A DNA stretch of 20,850 bases, from assembly GCA_002633005.1 (NCBI GenBank), contig NMRA01001350.1, positions 1 through 20,850 on the forward strand, in the 5' to 3' direction. Positions 10,443 to 18,000 of the stretch are shown piece after piece. Position 1 is the first letter of the stretch. Every line of letters starts with the position of its first letter. Below the pieces are notes generated by a model, which searched no databases, was not told the origin of the DNA, and saw only the letters and a program-made list of their open reading frames with translations. Source of the DNA: Phoronis australis (lineage: Eukaryota > Phoronida > Phoronidae). Made by a program: the position numbers and the translations under genes.

Positions 10443-11126
10443 AGCGTTTCTGTCAAATTTTTGTTGAAGTGACATCATTGCGCCCGGCCAATAATTGTTT
10501 CTACTTTCCCAGTAACGAGTGGTCACGATTACGAAATCTTGCCTGTCAAGATTTTGACGAGATTTAGCCAAAATTGAGACAGATTCTAGTACAAAATAAA
10601 TGATAATTCAGTCGTGGTTTGCAGCTGAGAATACTTGTAAAGAACACAACAACAACGAACATGTGAACTCCAACACCCAGAATACAAAAGTGCCGATGGA
10701 CACTGCGGGTAAATACAGCAAGATTCAAGTGTCGCTGTGTAATTCGGGCCGGCCCTTCTGTTCACAATTTATCCACTTGTTTGTAGCATTGTTTGTTACA
10801 AAACTTTCTAAGGCAGCTTTCAAGCGAGTGGTTTCGAAAGCCTAGCTAGTCTCATAGCATTCATTACATAATCAAGCTGCTCGGACTTGTAATACTGTAA
10901 TTAATAGGTCAATAAACTATTTTACACTACTGTAATGCGTCCTGTTGACTGTCAACGTTTGCGGGCTCTCCGATAGCAAAGAAGTAATCCATAAATAGAT
11001 GAGAATAATCCTCGTTTACTTTAATCCAAGTCATACATAAAACAAAAATCGTAAGAATATAAAAATTTCATGAATGTATACTTCTACACTATTGCTTCAT
11101 ATTCCTTCAAGAGTTCTTAATCAATA
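10443..11126. other. non-coding stretch, nothing recognised
   Basis: Low-complexity AT-rich DNA between element A and the solo LTR. The open frames on either strand (77-81 codons) have no recognisable features. Confidence 0.5.
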
Positions 11127-11131
11127 TTCCA

Positions 11132-11683
11132 TGTTACGGATGATTTGCAGGTAAATTGTGTTCATTATGTATTTTAAATGTGAGGTCTTTTGCTTTGCTT
11201 AGCTTTAGTTTTCTGCCTCGCCGCTAGGCACTTTCTAGGCTATTGTTTCACTGGCTTGCCATTTCACTCTGCCCGCATCATTTGAAGCGTCAAGTCGCTT
11301 ACTGTTGTCGTGTACTAGTGAGTATTTTCTTTCGTAATCTGTATCTTTTGCTTTGTTTTGGACGCAGTTAGTACATTTTCATTTCCCTTAGTTTGTATGT
11401 TTGTGTAGATAGTACTGTATTTAAATTTGCTGTAATTTTGTGTATAATATGTTTAAATGGTCTGCTTTTTCTGTGTGTCTTGTGTTGACCACGCCCCGTG
11501 TCAGCCATTTTGTTAACTTAGTGTTTCTTGTTCTTTGCAGACAAGATTCGTACAAGTTTTGTATGGTATTCAGTGGTTGCAGACTTTATATTCGCTGTGT
11601 TCATGGGCCACATTTGGGCCACGGAACAAAGAATAAAGTTTACCATACCATTACAATCTTTCGTATATTATCACACGGCAACA
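11132..11683 (+). mobile_element. solo LTR, BEL/Pao-type, with 5-bp target duplication
   Basis: Starts TGTTACGGATG and ends CACGGCAACA, so the termini are TGTT...AACA. The 5 bp before it (11127-11131) and after it (11684-11688) are both TTCCA, the 5-bp duplication size used by BEL/Pao and several other LTR groups. A TATTTAAAT (about 11417) and an AATAAA (about 11632) in plus orientation fit promoter and polyadenylation signals. No internal region or second LTR follows, so it is a solo LTR left by LTR-LTR recombination. Its first 76 bp match the fragment at 7270-7345. Assignment to BEL/Pao rests on TSD length and on the nearby BEL/Pao pol fragment. Confidence 0.8.
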
Positions 11684-11688
11684 TTCCA

Positions 11689-12917
11689 TAATACTGATGA
11701 TCTATACAATTCCAGTTCACAGTTTTTGAAGCTTCTCTTGGCCTTGGTCCCATCCCTCTTCCAGTTGATCATTTGAGAAGAAACCAGACACAGTTGTGGA
11801 GACACACACGGGTCATAATACGCCCACGAATCGTTTGAGCAGAATATCTTGAGATTACCACGCCAAATTTTCCTTCTCAATAATCAGCTCGTCTCATATA
11901 GCTAAGGTATAAGCGCTTATCTTGCTTGGCCAGTAAAAGTTGTTTTCTGAATGTTTTGTACATTGAAAAAACTGAGTCATCACTTACGGTATAGAAATAC
12001 CAGATTCTCTTGTATTCTTAACACTTCAAATGACAAGCTGCTTTCATTTTTAACTTTGAGAATTACCAGGTTATCAGTTTGTTAGGACCCAAAAAGTTCA
12101 AAGCATGGTTAAACACAATACCACTCGTATCTATATTCAAGTTATTCCTCAGCAATTCCCTTACCTTATGTTTTATTTGGTCCCTCAGGATGTAAAACAT
12201 CACGTTCGTTGGGTTGACGCTGCCCCTCAATATTATCTATTCTTATTTCATGATAGCCTAAGCGTTTTCAGAGCAGAATCATTTCTTCTTGTTGATTGCA
12301 TGCAAAAGTTACACCTGACCATCTTAACGGATCTTAGAAGTGACGTCCACTGTATAATTTATTATGCTTGTTGTTCTTGTTTTTGTTGTTCATCGTTGTT
12401 ATACAGTGACACGATACTCTAAAGAATGTGTGGTCTCAAACCAATAAGCACAGTTCTTGTCTGTCCTTCCATTTTTTTTTGGGAAAATCCCCACTTTTAA
12501 TTTGTCCTTTCCACTTATCCATCCGTGTTTCACCATGTATGACCCCACCAGCCATAACTGGACAGGATACTATAACTACTAACTCCATTTTTTAAAAATA
12601 CACTCCCAGACCTTTACATACACTAGACGGCACTTATAATGTGCGACACAATGACCAAAAGTGCAGTCCCTCCACTCAGTGACAATTATCTGACCTCAGC
12701 GTCCAAACATTGGATGAGACACTGGCATCATTTCCAGAGAAAAGACCTCAACTGATCTAACCCAAAATTTGATATACAAAACAAATCCACAGACACGTAC
12801 ACTTCTTCTTTGCAAGTTCCTTTAAAGCGACAGACTTCAGGGCTGACAAGAGCATGCTGTCTTGAGAATTCGATTTCTTGGTCCTCAGTACTCAATGCTT
12901 AGGACTAAATACTTTAC
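11689..12917. other. non-coding stretch, nothing recognised
   Basis: The 105-codon plus-strand frame at 12105-12422 has skewed, Cys-rich and hydrophobic composition, with no known domain and no splice support, and is probably chance. I looked here for the missing IMPDH carboxy-terminal exons on the minus strand and found none. Confidence 0.45.
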
Positions 12918-12922
12918 AAGAG

Positions 12923-12937
12923 CAACGCAGAGCGTTG
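12923..12937. other. 5' terminal hairpin of element B
   Basis: CAACGC-AGA-GCGTTG: a perfect 6-bp stem with a 3-base loop. Element A has the shorter form CAACG-TGGAG-CGTTG at 7466-7480, so the fold, more than the sequence, is kept. Confidence 0.7.
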
Positions 12938-13310
12938 AAATGCGCCCACAATTGCACTGCATACGGTATCCTTCTAGGGTTGTTTATTGGTACCACAAAG
13001 TGGCCAGTAGAGAGCATATATGTAGTATGTTGTACTTAGCAAAATGGAAAGGCATGGTCATTGTCTCCTCAATAGGCTAGGGGCAAAATGTGAGTAATCT
13101 TCATAATACAAGCACATCCTATACACCAGTTGCTTAAAGCACCACAGAAACATAGAATAAAAACAAACCAACATACGAGATTAGCATATCATTAGAATGC
13201 CAGAAACAAATTTCTACTTGGAACTTTTCCTTCATAGTCACGAAGTAACACAAAGTATACACCTGAAGACCTATGAAAATACAGAGGTCAATGTAAAATA
13301 CTATAAATTG

Positions 13311-14253
13311 CCACTAGAGGCAAATACTAAAATTGCCACTAGAGGCATACCGGTAGTCAGAATCATCCTAAAGTCGTCATCGTCCGTTGTCAACATCACA
13401 TCAATACACTTGCTAAATTTAGTAAAGATCCTGCAAACGGTTTGGGAGATACAACCATGGGCGCAAAAAAAACAAAACTGCCACTAGGAGGTGCCACAGT
13501 AGTCCAAATCGTCTGAAAATCATTGTCAGCTGTCTTCCTTATAGTAAGCACATACACGGCAATTTTCACAATCATCCTTTGAGCGGTTTGATTGATAGAG
13601 GGGTGGACGCAAAAATACAGACTCGAAAACAGTAAAAATGGCCACTAGGTGGCGCAAACTATGTCGAATCTATCTGAAAACGGGAGGATAGCGTCATCTC
13701 ACTATTAGGTGCCTACATACCAAATTTCATGAAAATCCGTTCAGGACTTTTGAAGATACAAAGGTAAGCGTAAAAAACTAAAATTGCCACTAGGGGGCAC
13801 ACCAGTAGTAGGATCCGTCCAAAAGTCGTCATCTTCCGTTGTTAACATCATATAAATATACTTACACAATTTCGTAAAGATCCTGCGAAAGGTTTAGGAG
13901 ATATAGCCATAGGCGCAAAAAAAAACAAAACAGCCACTAGGAGGCGCCACAGTAGTCGAAATCGTCGGAAAATCATCGTCAACCGTCCTCTACATAGTAA
14001 GCATATACATGCCAATTTTCACAATCATCCTTTGAGCGGTTTGGTTGATAGAGGGGTGGACGCACAAAAACAGACTCAAAAACACTAAAAATGGCCACTA
14101 GGTGGCGCAAACTATGTCGAATCCATCTGAAAACGGCAGGATAGCGTCATCTCACTAATAGGTGCCTACATACCAAATTTCATGAAAATCCGTTCAGGAC
14201 TTTTGAAGATACAAAGGTAAGCGTAAAAAACTAAAATTGCCACTAGGGGGCAC
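13311..14253 (+). promoter_or_regulatory. array of CTCF-like boxes in element B
   Basis: Each monomer opens with a box. They start at 13311 and 13336 (CCACTAGAGGC), 13481 (CCACTAGGAGGTGC), 13642 and 14095 (CCACTAGGTGGCGC), 13797 and 14240 (CCACTAGGGGGCAC) and 13934 (CCACTAGGAGGCGC). The spacing from 13336 on is 137-161 bp. Boxes at 13642, 13797, 14095 and 14240 fit the vertebrate CTCF core CCA-S-Y-AG-R-K-GGC throughout, and those at 13642 and 14095 are preceded by TGG as in the long consensus. Whether a CTCF protein binds is untested. Confidence 0.4.
13638..14090 (+). repeat. 453-bp higher-order repeat unit (three monomers a, b, c)
   Basis: The unit starting ATGGCCACTAGGTGGCGC at 13638 recurs at 14091 with very high identity, continuing to about 14269 before the element's unique 3' end. 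Inside it, monomers a (13638-13793), b (13794-13931) and c (13932-14090) are clearly diverged copies of each other. Each has a CCACTAGGNGGC box, then a GAATC/GATCC/AAATC-GTC stretch, then CAA-ATTTCA/CAATTTCG/CAATTTTCA, then GAAGATA/GGAGATA/TTGATAG, then GCG-AAAAA. The 5' part of the element (about 13000-13637) holds older, more diverged monomers. Confidence 0.8.
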
Positions 14254-14381
14254 ACCGGTAGTCGGATCCGTCCGAAAGTTCGCACATGCCGTCCCATTCA
14301 TGAATGGAACATATGTGCCAAATTTCATGAACGTATGTCAAAGGGTTTTGGAGATAGAGCAGCGGACGCCGGACGCCGCCC

Positions 14382-14400
14382 GGACGGACGGACGGACGGA
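14382..14400 (+). repeat. GGAC tetranucleotide microsatellite
   Basis: About 4.75 repeats of GGAC immediately after a GGACGCC duplication, in the position expected between the core repeats and the 3' end of this element type. Element A has only GACGGACAAC remnants. Confidence 0.85.
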
Positions 14401-14413
14401 GATGACGGCATAA

Positions 14414-14441
14414 TGCGTCCACATATAAATATGTGGGCGCA
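14414..14441. other. 3' subterminal hairpin of element B
   Basis: TGCGTCCACATA-TAAA-TATGTGGGCGCA: a 12-bp stem with one G-T type mismatch and a 4-base loop, five bases before the element end. A 3' hairpin is a hallmark of rolling-circle (Helitron/Helentron) elements, where it acts as a replication terminator. Confidence 0.75.
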
Positions 14442-14446
14442 TAAAA

Positions 14447-14877
14447 ATCAATCAGTGAGTATAAATTGTAAATTTTCCCAGAATTCACCATTACCCAAAA
14501 TGCAAGGCAGCATAAAAACTTAGAAGGCAACCAATGATTCTTAACTGGAGAAGTAAATTAAATGCAGTTGCTCTCAAGAAGACAATCTCAAGTAACCGAA
14601 ACAACATAAAGTAAGAAACCAATAAAACTGTTTTGAAAGAGTCTCAGACTGTTCGTTTTATAAATTAATTGACCATGCCCAATCATGGCAAAACTCATTT
14701 CACCTCAACCCTATGTCCACAACCTGCAAAACTCAAACGAAGTCAGAGCACACTGCAGTAGCAGCTGAAGTCTATCAAGAATGATGAAAACATAACTGCG
14801 ATAGGAAATTCTACGAAATCCAGAACACAATCCAATAAATAGTATATGAGGTTTAGATGTCCTATACCCAGTAATAC
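14447..14877. other. non-coding stretch downstream of IMPDH exon E5
   Basis: Presumed start of the intron that follows E5 (donor at 14877/14878). No coding exon with IMPDH residues was found here on the minus strand. The 97-codon minus frame at 14711-15004 is out of frame with the true exon. Confidence 0.5.
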
Positions 14878-15022
14878 CTGAAATAACGCGACTGGCTTGA
14901 CTTGTGCTTCTCCATAGCATCCAGTGAACCCATCCCCCGGTACTTTTTGAGCCGAACACCATCGGCAAAGAAGTATTCACCCGGTGCCTCTGTGGTCCCA
15001 GCAAGCATTGAACCCATCATGA
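14878..15022 (-). CDS. IMPDH exon E5 (flap and Arg-Tyr dyad)
   Basis: 145 bp. Acceptor TTTTCCAG at 15023 and up; donor TTTCAG|GTATTA at 14877. Phase 1 in, phase 2 out. It encodes [18 protein letters not shown], then [12 protein letters not shown], and ends SSQSRYF. This matches human IMPDH2 385-431, including Gly415 of the flap and the Arg429-Tyr430 pair that activates water for hydrolysis of the E-XMP intermediate. The donor is weak beyond GTA. The next exon should begin by completing a Ser codon and continue with the Gln441 region. No such sequence was seen down to position 1. Confidence 0.93.
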
Positions 15023-18000
15023 CTGGAAAATAACAAAATGCAAACTCTTACCAAGCATCACACCAAGATATGTAGTGGATTGGTGTGCTGGTACTCTCTG
15101 ACGCTAGGACAACTGTATTGCTGCGCATTTAGGACCATGCGCCTATACTTGCGATGCTTCGCAATCTTTTTTACCCAAGTGGTTCGCATATTGCCACATG
15201 CACTTAATAAGTTTCGCATGCAAGCCCAGGTAATGTCCCCTGCATAGGCCCATACATTAATTTTGATATAGGCGCACACATTTTGACTACTGCTGGGCTT
15301 CCTAAATTTGGTAAAAAGTTTTTAAAATGTGTTACCATATTGTCATGCCGCTAGACCTAGGGACCTATATCCGAAACAATGCTTTTTTTCGCGGTCTTTT
15401 TACCCAAGTGGTTTGCATGGGCTTCAGTTTTGCATATAAGCACAGTTCTGCACAGAGACACCTATGGTCCTAATGGCGTGGCAATACTGTACAACAATGT
15501 GAAAAACTCATACTAACAAAATCTAAAACCCAGCATCATGCATACAATTATACATGTCTGTTATTAGTCCATGGAACCAAATAAGACTAACAGATACCAA
15601 AATATCAAATCAATCTTCAAGACTACAAGGAGGAGGCCACTCGATTTTAGCTATCACTCGGTGTTTCATGTGTGCATGTAGTTCACCTACAAAATGAGGT
15701 AACAGTTCTTACAGTACCTGGTATTCTGGGAAGAGTGGCGAGTATTCTGCTCCCTGCTAACACAGCTGTGGCCCAAAGATGTGAGAAGACAAGATTTGGA
15801 AACAATATGCACACTGTGGCGACTTGACATACACGCAGAACACGAGTGATTGCCTGTGAATAAGTGTAAGTCCCTATCACTACATACTGTACGCCAATGT
15901 TATACTTACTTTTTAATAAGAAACCCCACTGAAAACAACTTACCTGTTGAGGCGCCCAGTGACAGGGCCTTAATAATGTGTCCAACTGTCTGAATGCCCC
16001 CATCAGCGATGACCGGAATGCCAAATCTACGCGCATACTCGGCCACGCGGTACACTGCTGTGCCTTGAGGTCGGCCCACTGCCATCACTGAAACAAAAAC
16101 ATAAACGTTCACGTCATACTCTTTCATCATTCTTTCCTTAAACTGACAATAACCCCACCTTCAGGACATCAAAGAAACTATCATTCATTATTAGACTAGT
16201 ATAAATTTGATCCTTGAGAGATGAGTGATTATTTCTGGGTCAGGGAAGGTCAGTTCAATAGTGCTTGAGGTCATGCTAGGTGACCAGCTATAAAATGCCA
16301 ACGTATTGGGGCCATAACAAACTATTAGTTGTTCCCAAGCTCATGATTCATCTTTTATATGAATTAGGAGCAAGTGAAAAGCAATTGTATTATGGTGAAT
16401 CATCCAACAAAAAGTTCTTTATGTGTACAAGTCAGTTTATAACCTGTTTATACATTTTTGTTCGTAGCTATTAAGGTGTATACTGGAAAATGATGGTGAA
16501 ATCTACGGAAGTTGTCTTGACAGTCCAAACGACAAGAAACATCAGTATCATCTCCGAATCTCGGGCCATACTGTATGTGGCAAACATGTCAAGAAACTGG
16601 CTAAAGAGGAAAACTGGTTTTCTGACTTGGATTCGGAGATTCTTTAAAAATTATTATTTTTATCAGGCAAAGATTGCAAAAGGCTAAGCCCAATTTCCAG
16701 TCATTTCTATGTGAGGTATGTGATAACCACAACCTGGAAAAAATTATACAACCTGGAAAAAATTATTTACAATTATAAACTGGAACTCGAGAGATTCCAG
16801 GCAAGGTGGTCTTCTTTTTTTGTCAAGCTTTTCTAGGGTTCGATAATGTTCCCAATTTGTTCTGATGTACACTTAACTAGATTTCACATTGATGTACAAC
16901 TATGTACTGGTTGATTGAATTAATAAATGTTTTATTCGCGAAAAAAAAATCTCAGCATCAGGCATCTGACATCAATATGGTTGGTGTATTGATCAGGTCA
17001 GATATTTAATACACTGTGGTGATCAGGTGCATTTTCATTAAAATTTCAAATGATAAAGTGCTGAAAATAAACTCTTTAAATTTAATAGACATAAAAAACA
17101 ATTTTGACCTCTAAAAACGATTTAGAATTAATTTTTTCCCAAAGCAACGAAAGTAGTTTGATGCAATCTTTTTATCAGACATCACTTGTCCTCAAACACC
17201 TTTAATCACAGTCACCACATGTAGAGGGTATCAATGTTTGACAATTATCCATTCTGTAAAACAGATAACAGTCAATCTATTTATGCTTGATAATTGAATT
17301 GATGAAGACTGATCTAACATTTTACTTTCAATGAATCGGATAACACTAAGTGAACTCAGAAATGACGAACTCATATACCAACCAATGCTGTGTACCTCGG
17401 TTCAGAATATGATTACATACATAATTGACACCTTTAAGAAGAAGGCGACTGTTTAAGTGTTAATTTTTGATAAACTTACTACTTTCCAGTAAACATAAAT
17501 AAATCTCCAAGCGCATTAAAACTCACTGGATTCTAATTAATTATGTGTGCCTCATTCTGCAAGTGACATTCGAGGCACAAGTCAAGCAAAATTGATGCAA
17601 GACTTGTTTTTTTCTAAATCTTTGCTTGGGAAATCATGTCTTTTCAAACTTTGCTTACCCTTCCTTAAATACGCCTTTGTGCAGCTTTTCAAAAAGAAAC
17701 TCCGGACCTTGACTGATAATGAAGCGGAAGTGCATTTCTTTTTTCATTCGGTGAGTGCAGGTCTCAAAATAAGTCAGGGTACATACCACAACTTACATAT
17801 GCTTTTCAGGCATTATATGTCACCGTTACTATCACTGCTCACTTCTTGTTCCTCGTTTTCAAACCACCTCTCAGAGTTCTCCCACAAACCCCCCTACAAC
17901 ACCATGGCTAATCAACCAACTATACAATTTGGAACAAACCACACCTTCCTGTGTTATGCAGATGGAGCCACTTCCCATGCCAACTCTCAGTGCGTCCACG

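Larger units (their letters stand above)
12918..14446 (+). mobile_element. Helentron-like (HINE / pearl-type) element B
   Basis: The most complete copy. The 5' end is a perfect hairpin (CAACGC at 12923-12928, GCGTTG at 12932-12937) followed by TGCGCCCACA (12941-12950). The body is a tandem array of about 150-bp monomers. It is followed by a GGAC microsatellite (14382-14400), then GACGGCATAATGCG, a 3' hairpin and CATAAAAA. The 5' TGCGCCCACA is the inverted complement of the 3' hairpin arm. A short left end, a core of about 160-bp tandem repeats, an ACGG-type microsatellite and a 3' hairpin are the architecture known for bivalve pearl elements, which are grouped with non-autonomous Helentrons. 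No Rep/helicase is encoded. Family naming is inference; the structure is seen. Confidence 0.75.

Noticed and set aside
12105-12422. 105-codon plus-strand ORF rich in Cys, Phe and Ser near its end
   Set aside because: Low-complexity TTG/TTC runs explain the composition. No domain or context supports a gene.
13300-14260. CRISPR-like regular spacing of a short palindromic box
   Set aside because: Spacing is about 150 bp, the sequence between boxes is itself repeated, and the host is clearly eukaryotic.
14711-15004. 97-codon minus-strand ORF over IMPDH exon E5
   Set aside because: Wrong frame. The IMPDH frame of 14878-15022 gives the conserved protein with proper splice sites.
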